This document shows positions 47,127-55,862 of a stretch of 64,000 bases of DNA, in pieces. The first letter of the stretch is position 1. The number at the start of each line of letters is the position of its first letter. Under the pieces are notes generated by a model. The model made no database searches. It saw nothing but the letters and a program-made list of their open reading frames with translations, and was not told the origin of the DNA. Source of the stretch: Pyxidicoccus sp. MSG2 (GTDB lineage: Bacteria > Myxococcota > Myxococcia > Myxococcales > Myxococcaceae); contig NZ_JAPNKC010000001.1 in assembly GCF_026626705.1 (NCBI RefSeq), forward strand, positions 9,690,001 to 9,754,000, read 5' to 3'. Both the position numbers and the translations under genes were made by a program.

Positions 47127-47902
47127 GGCTTGAGCAGCACCCAGTGCGTCTGTTCACCCGGCACGTCGAGCAGCGCCATGTGCTCCACGTTGCCGTCCGC
47201 CGCCAGGAAGGCCCGCCGCGCCGCGTCCACCAGCGCGTCCACCGACACGGGCGCGTCCGTCAGCACCAGCACCACGCGCTCGGCGCCGGAGCCCGTCAGC
47301 TCCCAGCTGTCCGGCAGCCAGTGCATGTCCGCGCCGGGCTCCACCGGAAGGCTCTCGCCCGACTCCGGGTGGAGCGGCGTCACCTCGCCGATGGCGTCCA
47401 CCGACACCGCCGCCACGTACCGGTGCTCGTGGGCCTGGTAGCCCAGCCTCACCCGCTCGCCGTAGTCCAACGCCTCGGGCGCGTCCGTACGGGCCTCTCG
47501 CTGCGGGCCCGAGCCACCGCCGATGCGCAACTCCGCCACCGCGCCGCCCTTGATGCCATTGAGTCCCGGGGTGTGTCCCGCGTTGTTGCTCAGCAGGGGC
47601 CGGGCCAGCAGCACCACCAGCACCGAGGCGGCCATCGCCACCGTCGTCGCCACCCAGCGGCGGGGCGGCGTGCGGAAGGACTCGCTGCGCCGCTGCCGCT
47701 GCACCGCGCGCTCCACGCCGGCCTCGAAGTGCTCGAAGGGAACCGCCGCCTCGAAGCGGGCCTGGTCGTGCTCGAGCCCCCGCAGGGTGGCGCCACAGGC
47801 CGCGCAGGCGGCCGCGTGGGCGCGGGCACGGGCGGCCTCGGCGGCGGCCAGTTCCCCGGCGCTCAGGCGGCGCAATGTCCACTCCGACTCGTGCGCGCTC
47901 AT
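47123..47902 (-). CDS. ZAS-type anti-sigma factor with extracytoplasmic domain
   Basis: A 259-residue membrane protein. The N-terminal cytoplasmic domain carries the zinc motif HxxxCxxC (His29, Cys33, Cys36), the ZAS signature that binds ECF sigma factors. One membrane helix is at about 84-101. The C-terminal 150 residues lie outside the cytoplasm and include an ERVRLGYQAHEHRYVAAVSVDA segment like DUF4384 found in surface signalling proteins. Its start overlaps the sigma gene stop by four bases (ATGA) and its stop overlaps the caspase start in the same way. Proteolysis or conformational change of the outer domain would free the sigma factor; which protease does this is unknown. Confidence 0.85.
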   Translation of the reverse strand: MSAHESEWTLRRLSAGELAAAEAARARAHAAACAACGATLRGLEHDQARFEAAVPFEHFEAGVERAVQRQRRSESFRTPPRRWVATTVAMAASVLVVLLARPLLSNNAGHTPGLNGIKGGAVAELRIGGGSGPQREARTDAPEALDYGERVRLGYQAHEHRYVAAVSVDAIGEVTPLHPESGESLPVEPGADMHWLPDSWELTGSGAERVVLVLTDAPVSVDALVDAARRAFLAADGNVEHMALLDVPGEQTHWVLLKP

Positions 47903-48441
47903 CGGACCCTCAGCTCCTCTCCACCCAGCTCGGCGAAACGCTCCAGCCTCTTGCGGATGGTGGGGACCGAGCGCCCCAGCACCGCCGCCACCTCTTCCAG
48001 CGTCATCCCGTCCACGTGGTAGTGCACCACCGCCGCCTGCGTCTCCACGTCCACCTTCGCCAGCAGCCGGCGCACCAGGTCTCGCGTCTCCAGCTCACCC
48101 GCGCCGCCGTGCGCTTCCGTGCGCGCCGCCGCGTCCCGCTCGAACCACTGCCGCCAGCCCGCCCGCTCCGAGCGGAGCTGGTTGAGGCAGTGGTTGGTGG
48201 CAATCTTCATCAACCACGTCAGCGGCGACGCCTCCGAACGGAAGTCGTCGCCGTGGGTGAGGGCGCGAGCGAACACGTCGTGCATCGCGTCCTCTGCCTT
48301 CGTCGCGTCCTTCAGGAGGTAGCGGCAGCGGCCCATCACGCTGCCGCCGTACTTCGTGTACAGCTCGCGCATGAGGGCCCGCCGGTCCTGGTGGTGGCCA
48401 CCTTGAATCACCTTGAGGACCGGCTGGCTCGTTCCCGTCAC
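47899..48441 (-). CDS. ECF-type RNA polymerase sigma factor
   Basis: A 180-residue sigma factor. Region 2 spans YTKYGGSVMGRCRYLLKDATKAEDAMHDVFARAL and TWLMKIATNHCLNQLR; region 4 is VDGMTLEEVAAVLGRSVPTIRKRLERF, the helix-turn-helix for the -35 element. No region 1 or 3 is present. The GTG at 48441 was chosen because the longer frame would overlap the upstream lipoprotein gene; no strong ribosome site is seen. It is co-transcribed with its anti-sigma gene, and probably controls the same operon. Confidence 0.85.
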   Translation of the reverse strand: MTGTSQPVLKVIQGGHHQDRRALMRELYTKYGGSVMGRCRYLLKDATKAEDAMHDVFARALTHGDDFRSEASPLTWLMKIATNHCLNQLRSERAGWRQWFERDAAARTEAHGGAGELETRDLVRRLLAKVDVETQAAVVHYHVDGMTLEEVAAVLGRSVPTIRKRLERFAELGGEELRVR

Positions 48442-48466
48442 GCGCGGCAGCCTACCGCGAGCTGCG

Positions 48467-49441
48467 TCACGGCGTGACAGGCGTGGTGAAGTTGCCGCAG
48501 GCGCTGACCGTTCCGTATCCAACGGCCGGGTTGAAGCTGACCGCGAAGTAGGCGCTGAGGAAGTTGCTGTCCCAGCACTCGCTCACCGTCGCCTTGCCGA
48601 ACAGGTCCCCGCCCGACAGCTCGATGTCCGAGCGGCCAGCCCCGGTGGCCTCCCAGCGGCTCTTGATGGAGAGGTCCTCCCGCTTCGTGCGCGCGGGGTC
48701 CGTGTCGATGTTCTTCTTCAGGACGAAGTCCAGCTCGCCGCCCGCGCCGGGGGCCTGCTTGAAGCTGTAGTTCGCGTCCACGCGGCCGCCCTGCACCTCC
48801 TCGTCACGGACCTGGTGGAACTGCGCCACCACCGACGCCACTGCCTTCGCGTCCGTGCGCGAGTACTGGATCTCCGCGGTGCCCATGTCGTTCTGGTTCT
48901 GGTTGGGCAGGGTGCGCATCTTCTCCCAGTCGATGAGGAACTCGCCGGAGCCGTAGCCCTTCACGCGCTCGCCATCCGCGTCCACCGCGGCCGTGTGCGA
49001 GCCGGACAGGAATGCCACGAAGGCCGAGTCCTCCGCGTTCTTCGCCTTGCCCTCCAGCACCCACGAGTAGGTGTCGTCGTCCGTGCGCGTGACGGTCAGC
49101 TTCCAGGTGCTGGGGCTGAGCGCGTCCGTGTGCGGACCCCACACCGCCACGTCACCCTCGATGGAGGTCGGCGTGTGCTTGACGATTTCCTCGATGAGGT
49201 TGAGCACCGCCAGCGTGCCGCCATTCACCGTCACCGCGGCGCCCACGGTGAGCTGGTAGTACTCCGCCGTCTGCCCCTGTCCGTAGAACGCCGAGGTCAG
49301 CCCCTGGCCGTTCTTCTTCGGCGCCTTCATCTCCACCATGTCCTTGGAGGGAAGGCCCTCGCGGAACGACTCCTCGTCGTTCTTCGCGGAGTCACAGCCA
49401 GCGACCAGCAGGGCGGCACACAGCAGGCTCTTGCGCAGCAT
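48467..49441 (-). CDS. Lipoprotein A of the ECF-caspase operon, similar to lipoprotein B
   Basis: A 324-residue lipoprotein with signal MLRKSLLCAALLVAGC (lipidated Cys16) and a polar linker. It has a VNGGTLAVLNLIEEIVKHTPT block and a VAVWGPHTDALSPSTWKLTVTR strand pair, a central beta-rich core, and a C-terminal IKSRWEATGAGRSDIELSGGDL...TVSECWDS segment. These match the order and key residues (VWGP, ECW) of lipoprotein B at 44560-45519. It is the first gene of the operon, 25 bases before the sigma gene. The two lipoproteins flank the regulatory and protease genes, which implies a shared function. Confidence 0.8.
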   Translation of the reverse strand: MLRKSLLCAALLVAGCDSAKNDEESFREGLPSKDMVEMKAPKKNGQGLTSAFYGQGQTAEYYQLTVGAAVTVNGGTLAVLNLIEEIVKHTPTSIEGDVAVWGPHTDALSPSTWKLTVTRTDDDTYSWVLEGKAKNAEDSAFVAFLSGSHTAAVDADGERVKGYGSGEFLIDWEKMRTLPNQNQNDMGTAEIQYSRTDAKAVASVVAQFHQVRDEEVQGGRVDANYSFKQAPGAGGELDFVLKKNIDTDPARTKREDLSIKSRWEATGAGRSDIELSGGDLFGKATVSECWDSNFLSAYFAVSFNPAVGYGTVSACGNFTTPVTP

Positions 49442-49649
49442 GGTTCTTCTTCCTTTCGGCCGGCCCCCGGCGGGCCGTGCGGCAACGTGTTCGCCCCAAT
49501 GGACACAGCCCCGCCGGAAAACAGAAAAGGCGCCTGTCTGGCCGGGAAAAGTTTCGAAAAATCAACGGTTTGGCGGTTGGTTGTCCGCTCCCCAGGCATT
49601 TTCACCCGGCCTTCGCACGGCGGAATTCCTCCATCCCTACCTTTCGCGC

Positions 49650-50507
49650 ATGGAAATGAGACACCCCAACCATCCCGGGGAGATGGGCACGGACGCCACG
49701 CTGGCCGAGCGCGACCGCGCTCCGGACGAGATCAACGCCCGCGCCCGGGCGATTGGGCTCCTGGTCGATGCGGGAGTGCCCTTCGTGGTGGGCGGTGCGT
49801 ACGCGTACGCGACCTACACCGGCATCTACCGGGACACGAAGGATTTGGACCTCTTCCCGCGCAAGCGTGACGCGCTGCGGGCGCTCGAGGTGCTGGAGGC
49901 GGACGGCTGGCGCACCGAGCGCGCGGACGAGGTGTGGATCTACAAGGCCTACAAGGGCGACTACTTCGTCGACTTCATCTTCTCGTCGGGCAACGGCGTG
50001 GCGGTGGTGGATGACGAGTGGTTCAGCAACGCCAAGACGTGCACCATCTTCGGGCACGAGTGTCTGGTGGCGCCCGCCGAGGAGATGATCTGGTCCAAGG
50101 CCTTCGTGAACGAGCGCGAGCGGTATGACGGCTCGGACGTGAACCACCTCATCCTGAAGGCGGGGCGGAGCATGGACTGGGGGCGGCTGATGCGCCGCTT
50201 CGACCGGTACTGGGAGGTGCTGCTCAGCCACCTGATGATGTACCGGTTCGCCTATCCGTCCGAGCGGGACATGGTCCCCGACTGGGTGATGGCGGAACTG
50301 ATGAGCCGCACGCTCCACACCATCCGCGAGGGGTGCTGGGAGGACAAGCTGTGCCGCGGGAACCTCATCTCGCGGGTGAACTATCACGTCGACATCCACC
50401 ACTGGGGCTTCCGCGACGGGAGGGCCTGGGACGAGAACGAACGACAGCAGGGAGACGAGCGTGGCGCGCGATCCGAGCTCGAAAATTCGGTTGGCGGCAG
50501 TCGGTGA
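49650..50507 (+). CDS. Nucleotidyltransferase-fold protein
   Basis: A 285-residue soluble protein. VPFVVGGAYAYATYTGIYRDTKDLDLF contains the GG...DxD pattern of the Pol-beta-like nucleotidyltransferase fold (as in AbiEii, MNT or aminoglycoside enzymes), followed by a helical C-terminal region with many aromatic residues. The ATG at 49650 is tentative; an ATG at 49683 follows GGGGAG. It overlaps the start of the metallophosphoesterase gene by 47 bases, so the two are translationally linked. The activity on RNA, protein or small molecules is unknown. Confidence 0.75.
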   Translation: MEMRHPNHPGEMGTDATLAERDRAPDEINARARAIGLLVDAGVPFVVGGAYAYATYTGIYRDTKDLDLFPRKRDALRALEVLEADGWRTERADEVWIYKAYKGDYFVDFIFSSGNGVAVVDDEWFSNAKTCTIFGHECLVAPAEEMIWSKAFVNERERYDGSDVNHLILKAGRSMDWGRLMRRFDRYWEVLLSHLMMYRFAYPSERDMVPDWVMAELMSRTLHTIREGCWEDKLCRGNLISRVNYHVDIHHWGFRDGRAWDENERQQGDERGARSELENSVGGSR

Positions 50508-51195
50508 CCTTCACTGCCGCGAGGACCAACACGGACGCTTCCGACAGCTCGTCAAACAGGTGAACGCCACGGCGGACCTGCTCGTGCTGTGCGGGGACCT
50601 CACCGACAGGGGGATGCTTGAGGAGGGCAAGGTGCTCGCGGAGGAGCTGTCCGCGCTGCGCGTGCCGTGTGCGGCGGTGCTGGGCAACCACGACTACGAG
50701 CACAACCAGGTCAAGGAGATCTGCAGCGAGCTGTCGAAGGTGGGCGTCCACCTGCTCGACGGGGACCACTTCATCTTCGAGAAGGTGCTGGGCGTGGCGG
50801 GCGTGAAGGGCTTCGGCGGCGGCTTCGGCAACGCCACCCTGCAGGCCTTCGGCGAGGGGCAGACGAAGGCCTTCGTGCAGGAGGCGGTGCACGAGTCGCT
50901 CAAGCTGGAGGCCGCGCTGAGCCACCTCGACACTGCGAAGAAGGTGGTCATCATGCACTACTCCCCGGTGCCGGAGACGCTGGACGGGGAGAACAGCGAA
51001 ATCCGCCCGTTCCTCGGGACGAGCCGGCTGTCGATGCCGATTGACCACTACGGCGCCGAGGCCGTCTTCCACGGACACGCACACCATGGCACGCGCAACG
51101 GGAAGACCAAGAGCGGCATCCCCGTCTACAACGTGGCCATGCCCCTGCTGGCGAAGCACACGCCGGACCAACGGTACGTGCTGCTGGAAGTGTAG
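50461..51195 (+). CDS. Calcineurin-like metallophosphoesterase
   Basis: A 244-residue enzyme with all five metal and phosphate motifs: GDLHC, GDLTDRG, GNHDYEHN, MHYSPVP and GHAHHG. It starts with GTG, with GGGAG seven bases upstream. It overlaps the previous gene by 47 bases but in another frame. Its substrate (nucleotide, phosphoprotein or RNA) is unknown; the coupling to a nucleotidyltransferase fold suggests opposite reactions on one substrate. Confidence 0.88.
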   Translation: MARDPSSKIRLAAVGDLHCREDQHGRFRQLVKQVNATADLLVLCGDLTDRGMLEEGKVLAEELSALRVPCAAVLGNHDYEHNQVKEICSELSKVGVHLLDGDHFIFEKVLGVAGVKGFGGGFGNATLQAFGEGQTKAFVQEAVHESLKLEAALSHLDTAKKVVIMHYSPVPETLDGENSEIRPFLGTSRLSMPIDHYGAEAVFHGHAHHGTRNGKTKSGIPVYNVAMPLLAKHTPDQRYVLLEV

Positions 51196-51239
51196 GGGCG
51201 CGTGCAATGGGGAGCGGGGTGGCCCGTACACGCGAGGCC

Positions 51240-52118
51240 ATGCTGCACATACGCGCCGTGTCGAAGACCTATCCGAATGGGGTGCGCGCGCTCCAAGGCA
51301 TCGACCTGACGATTCAGCGGGGCCTGTTCGGGCTCCTCGGGCCGAATGGAGCCGGGAAGTCCACCCTGATGCGCATCCTGGCCACGCTCCAGCCGCCGGA
51401 CGCGGGGCAGCTCACCTTCGACGGCGCTGATGTGCTCGCGGACCCGCGCGCTCACCGACGACACCTCGGCTATCTGCCGCAGGACTTCGGTGTGTACCCC
51501 GGCGTGTCCGCCAGCGAATTGCTGGACCACCTGGGCGTGCTCAAGGGCCTGACGGACCGGCGCGCGCGCCGCGAGCAGGTGGACGCGTTGCTGCAGCAGA
51601 CGAACCTGTATGAGCACCGCAAGAAGGCCGTCAGCGGCTTCTCGGGAGGCATGCGGCAGCGCTTCGGGATTGCGCAGGCCCTGCTGGGCGACCCGCGGAT
51701 GCTCATCGTCGACGAGCCCACCGCGGGGTTGGACCCCGAAGAGCGGAACCGATTCCACAACCTCCTGAGCGAAGTGGGCGAGAACGTCGTGGTGCTGCTG
51801 TCGACGCACATCGTCGAGGACGTGCGCCAGCTCTGTCCCCGGATGGCCATCCTGTCCGGAGGCCGGGTGCTGCGGGAGGGGGCGCCCGAGACGCTCGTCG
51901 CGGAGCTGGCCGGTCGCGTGTGGCGCAAGACGGTGGAGAAGCACGAGGTCGCCGGCCACCGCGCGTCCCGCTCCGTGCTGTCCACGCAGCTCTCCGGAGG
52001 GAAGACGGTGCTGCGCGTGCTGGCGGACGCGTCGCCGGGGCCAGGGTTCGAGTCCGTGCCCGCGGACCTGGAAGACGTCTACTTCTCCGCCCTGTCGTCC
52101 GGGCCGCGCGCGGTCTGA
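51240..52118 (+). CDS. ABC transporter ATP-binding protein
   Basis: A 292-residue ATPase with Walker A GPNGAGKS, Q-loop PQDFG, signature FSGGMRQR, Walker B MLIVDEP and the H-loop STHIVED. The C-terminal extension of about 80 residues is typical of the CcmA/NatA class that pairs with ABC-2 permeases. It is followed after 9 bases by the permease/aminopeptidase gene. An ATG at 51207 (MGSGVARTREA) is an alternative start. Confidence 0.9.
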   Translation: MLHIRAVSKTYPNGVRALQGIDLTIQRGLFGLLGPNGAGKSTLMRILATLQPPDAGQLTFDGADVLADPRAHRRHLGYLPQDFGVYPGVSASELLDHLGVLKGLTDRRARREQVDALLQQTNLYEHRKKAVSGFSGGMRQRFGIAQALLGDPRMLIVDEPTAGLDPEERNRFHNLLSEVGENVVVLLSTHIVEDVRQLCPRMAILSGGRVLREGAPETLVAELAGRVWRKTVEKHEVAGHRASRSVLSTQLSGGKTVLRVLADASPGPGFESVPADLEDVYFSALSSGPRAV

Positions 52119-52127
52119 GAGGACGAC

Positions 52128-55100
52128 ATGCTCGGCGAGGTGCTTCGCTTCGAGTGGCGCTACCAGACGCGCCAGCTTGCCTTCTTCGTGGCCGTCGCGG
52201 CCTTCGTGGGAATGGCCTTCGTGTTCGTCGGCACGGGCTACGGCCCGGACAACGTCCACGTGAACTCGCCACACTCCGTCATGCAGTCGATGGGGCTCTT
52301 GTCGCTGTTCTCCATCTTCGTGCTCAGCTTCTTCTGCGCGAATGCGGCGCTGCGTGACAGCGAGCACAAGATGGAGGAGCTCGTCTATGCGACGTCCATC
52401 CACAAGCTCACGTACCTGTCCGCGCGGTTCGCCGGAGCGCTGCTGGCGGCGCTCGCGGTGTTCACGGTGGCCGCGCTGGGGCTGATGCTGGCGCCTCGGG
52501 TGCTGGCCGTGGACGCGGAGCGGCTCGGGGACACGGAGGTGCTTCGCTACGTGTGGGCGCTCGCGGTGATGGTGCTGCCCAATCTGGTCTTCGCGGCGTC
52601 ACTGCTGTTCGCCATCTCCGCGCTGACGCGCAGCGCGCTGGCCAGCTACATCGGGGCCGTCTTCCTCTACGCGCTCTACTTCGTGGGCTCCATGCTGGGG
52701 GACTCACCGCTGATGGCGGGGGCCGCGCCGCAGACGCCCGAGGCCATGGCGCGCGCAGCGCTGCTGGACCCATTCGGCCTGTCCGCCTTCTTCACGCAGA
52801 CGCGGTACTGGACCGAGCATGAGCGGAACACCCGCCTGCTCTCACTGGAGGGCCCCTTCCTGCTGAACCGCCTGCTGTGGCTGGGCGTCTCGGCGTGCGT
52901 GTTGGGGTTCGTCTACCAGCGCTTTGCCTTCCGCGTGTCGGCCGGGTCGAAGACGGGCAGGGGAGCGACGACTGAAGAGGCGCCTCCAGGGGCCGCGTAC
53001 CGGCCGGTGGCGAGCCGGGGTGGTAACGGTGCCCTTGCCTGGGCCGCGCTGAGGTCCGCGGTTCGGCTGGAGTCGCGGTACGTGTTGAAGAGCGGGGCCT
53101 TCCTGTCACTGCTCGCGCTGTGGGTCGTCGTGGTGGGCATGGAGGTCGTCGCGGGCTCCACCCGCACGGAGTACGGCACGCACCTGCTGCCCACGACGGC
53201 GGTGCTGCTCCCGAACCTCCAGCAGACGTTGTCCCTCATCGGCACCCTCACGCTGGTCTACTTCGGCGCGGAGTTGGTCTGGCGCGAGCGCGTCGTCCGC
53301 ATGAGCGAGTTGCTCGATTCGACGCCGGTGTCCAGCGCCGTGCTCTACCTGTCCAAGCTGGCGGTGCTGGCGGTGCTGGTTGTCGTGCTGGCCGCCTCGG
53401 CGGTGGGCATCGCGGTGCTGTTCCAGCTCTCGCGCGGCTATGTCCACCTGGAGCCGGGGCTTTACCTGTCGCTCCTGTACTTCACGGGGCTGCCGCTGCT
53501 GTTGTTCGCGGTGGCGGTGCTGTGGCTCCAGACGCTGAGCCCGAACCGGTACGTGGGCATGTTCCTGGCCCTGCTCCTGGCACTGGTCCTCCGCCAGGGT
53601 GGAGTGGTGGGACTGGAGCACGGCCTGCTGCGCTACGCGGGTGGGCCTCCGGTGCGGTACTCGGACATGAACGGCTTCGGCGCGGCCGCCGCGTCCTTCT
53701 CCGCGTTCATGGTGTATTGGGGCGCGTTCGCGGGCCTGCTGGGGCTCGTCACGTGTGGCCTGTGGCGGCGTGGAGTCAGTCCTCCGCTGTGGGCGCGTTG
53801 CGCGGCGCTGCCTCGCGTGTGGGGGCGGAGCGGCAGGGTGGGCGCGGCGGCCTGCCTGGGCGTGTTCATCGTGGCGGGGGGCTTCATCTTCCACGGCACG
53901 AATGTGCTGAACCGCTACGAGACGCGCTCGCAGCGCGCCGACTGGAAGGCGGACTACGAGAAGGCCTACCAGCGCTACGAGATGCTGGCACAGCCGAGCA
54001 TCGTCGCGGTGAAGTCGCACGTCGACCTCTTCCCAAAGGACGCGCGCTACCAGGCGGCCGGCACGTACCAGTTGGAGAACCGGACCTCGGAGTCCATCCA
54101 GACAATCTGGGTCTCCGTGCAGCGCGACGTGAGCCTGTCCGCGCTGAAGCTGGCGGGCGCGCGGCTGCACTCCCACGACGCCCGCTTCGGGATGTATGAG
54201 TTCCGGCTGGAGCGCCCCATGCCGCCCGGTGCGCGCGTCGAACTGGTCTTCGACGTCGATGTGGTGCGACAGGGCCTCGATGTCTCGGACCCCGAGGCCT
54301 CCATCGTCGAGAACGGCTCGTTCATCGCCAACGTGGAGGCGTTTCCCACCATCGGCTACCGGAAGGGCTACGAGCTCAAGGACGCGCGCGAGCGACGCAA
54401 GCGCGGCCTTCCCGAGACACCGGCGGTCGAAGCCATCGACGAGGGAGACCTGGGGCTCTCGGAGGAGGGAGGCCGCCAACGCGCGTGGACCACCGTGGAG
54501 ACGACGCTGTCGACGTCGGAGGACCAGCTCGCGGTGGCTCCGGGTGTGCTGCATAGGGAGTGGCGGGACGGTGGCCGGCACTACTTCCACTACGTCATGG
54601 ACCGCCCCACGGTGAACTGGTTCGCCTTCGTTTCCGCTCGCTACGCGGTGGCGAAGGTGAAGCACCAGGGCGTCGACGTGGAGGTGTATTACCACCCCGA
54701 GCATGCGTCCAACGTGGCCCGGATGATGACCGCGGCGACGCGCTCGCTGGACGTCTTTGGCGAGCAGTTCGGCCCCTATCCGCACGCGCAGCTTCGCATC
54801 GTGGAGGTGCCCTCGTACTGGGGCTTCGGCGCGCTCGCGCTGTCGAACACCATCTACTATCCGGAGCATCGGGGCTTCCTGGCGGACCTACGCGGCGCGG
54901 AGGGCGTGGACCTCATCACCCGCCGCATCGCGCACGAGGTGGCCCACCAGTGGTGGGGGCACCAGGTGGACCCGGCGAATGGCCCGGGGGCGTCCACCAT
55001 CACCGAGTCGCTGGCGAAGTACTCCGAGCAACTCGTGCTGAAGGCCACGTACGGCGAGCCGCACGTGCGCGGGGTGCTGGCCTTCGACCTGGACCGCTAC

Positions 55101-55721
55101 TTGAGGGGCCGGGCCGCCGAGGACGCCGAGGAGCCGCCGCTCACCGGGGTGAAGGACCAGTCGTATCTCTATTACGGAAAGGGCGCGGTGGTGATGAACG
55201 CGCTGAGCGACCTGTTGGGCGAGGCAGCGGTGAACCGGGCACTGCGAAGGCTCGTGAGTGAGCGCGCCTGGCCGAACGCGCAGCCGACGGCAACGGACCT
55301 GGTGGCCGTGCTGCGCGCCGAGGCGTCCGAGGCCCAACGTCCGCTCATCGACCAGTGGATGACGGAGGTCGTGCTCTATGACCTCAAGGTGGAGTCCGCG
55401 ACGTACGAGCCGCTGGCGGATGGCCGCTACCGAGTCACCGCGCGGATTGCCGCGGCGAAGACGGCCCACCGTGGAGGCGAGGACGTCCCGCTGGAGCTGG
55501 ATGAAGCGCTGGACGTCGGCGTGTTCGCCCAGCACCCGGACGGCGATGCGCCCGCGCTCTACTCCGCGAAGCATCGCTTCACCGGTGCCTCGACGGAGGT
55601 GTCCGTCATCGTGAAGGAACGCCCCGTCTACGTCGGCGTGGACCCGTTCCTGCGGCGCGTGGAGCTGGAGCGCTCGGACAACCTCCTGAAGCCCGTCATT
55701 GCTACAGGCCCGGCCCGGTGA
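52128..55721 (+). CDS. ABC-2 permease fused to M1 family aminopeptidase
   Basis: A 1197-residue fusion. The N-terminal 570 residues carry two sets of about six hydrophobic segments like ABC-2 permeases (LGEVLRFEWRYQTRQL...). The C-terminal half is a gluzincin M1 peptidase with HEVAH (936-940, in HEVAHQWWGHQVDP) and a glutamate ligand in ITESLAKY (960). The canonical GAMEN exopeptidase motif is replaced around WGFGALALSNTIYY. The architecture is a known bacterial family in which the ATPase is encoded just before, as here. Physiological substrate is unknown. A role in transport and processing of peptides is inferred. Confidence 0.85.
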   Translation: MLGEVLRFEWRYQTRQLAFFVAVAAFVGMAFVFVGTGYGPDNVHVNSPHSVMQSMGLLSLFSIFVLSFFCANAALRDSEHKMEELVYATSIHKLTYLSARFAGALLAALAVFTVAALGLMLAPRVLAVDAERLGDTEVLRYVWALAVMVLPNLVFAASLLFAISALTRSALASYIGAVFLYALYFVGSMLGDSPLMAGAAPQTPEAMARAALLDPFGLSAFFTQTRYWTEHERNTRLLSLEGPFLLNRLLWLGVSACVLGFVYQRFAFRVSAGSKTGRGATTEEAPPGAAYRPVASRGGNGALAWAALRSAVRLESRYVLKSGAFLSLLALWVVVVGMEVVAGSTRTEYGTHLLPTTAVLLPNLQQTLSLIGTLTLVYFGAELVWRERVVRMSELLDSTPVSSAVLYLSKLAVLAVLVVVLAASAVGIAVLFQLSRGYVHLEPGLYLSLLYFTGLPLLLFAVAVLWLQTLSPNRYVGMFLALLLALVLRQGGVVGLEHGLLRYAGGPPVRYSDMNGFGAAAASFSAFMVYWGAFAGLLGLVTCGLWRRGVSPPLWARCAALPRVWGRSGRVGAAACLGVFIVAGGFIFHGTNVLNRYETRSQRADWKADYEKAYQRYEMLAQPSIVAVKSHVDLFPKDARYQAAGTYQLENRTSESIQTIWVSVQRDVSLSALKLAGARLHSHDARFGMYEFRLERPMPPGARVELVFDVDVVRQGLDVSDPEASIVENGSFIANVEAFPTIGYRKGYELKDARERRKRGLPETPAVEAIDEGDLGLSEEGGRQRAWTTVETTLSTSEDQLAVAPGVLHREWRDGGRHYFHYVMDRPTVNWFAFVSARYAVAKVKHQGVDVEVYYHPEHASNVARMMTAATRSLDVFGEQFGPYPHAQLRIVEVPSYWGFGALALSNTIYYPEHRGFLADLRGAEGVDLITRRIAHEVAHQWWGHQVDPANGPGASTITESLAKYSEQLVLKATYGEPHVRGVLAFDLDRYLRGRAAEDAEEPPLTGVKDQSYLYYGKGAVVMNALSDLLGEAAVNRALRRLVSERAWPNAQPTATDLVAVLRAEASEAQRPLIDQWMTEVVLYDLKVESATYEPLADGRYRVTARIAAAKTAHRGGEDVPLELDEALDVGVFAQHPDGDAPALYSAKHRFTGASTEVSVIVKERPVYVGVDPFLRRVELERSDNLLKPVIATGPAR

Positions 55722-55862
55722 AGGCGAACGCGGTCGAGCACGGCACGGACGAGCGGGACCAGGGCTTCATCGCCATCTGGTAGCAGGGGCAGGCGGACGA
55801 CGCTCGGGAAGCTGAGTGGTGATTCATGTTGCAGTGTGTCAAGGTCGAGCCACGAGGCTGCC

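Noticed and set aside
45600..47441. A 613-codon plus-strand frame opposite the caspase gene
   Set aside because: Antisense mirror; Arg/His/Gln-rich, no domain and no ribosome site.
53106..54869. A 587-codon minus-strand frame inside the permease/aminopeptidase gene
   Set aside because: Antisense mirror of a gene with clear motifs.
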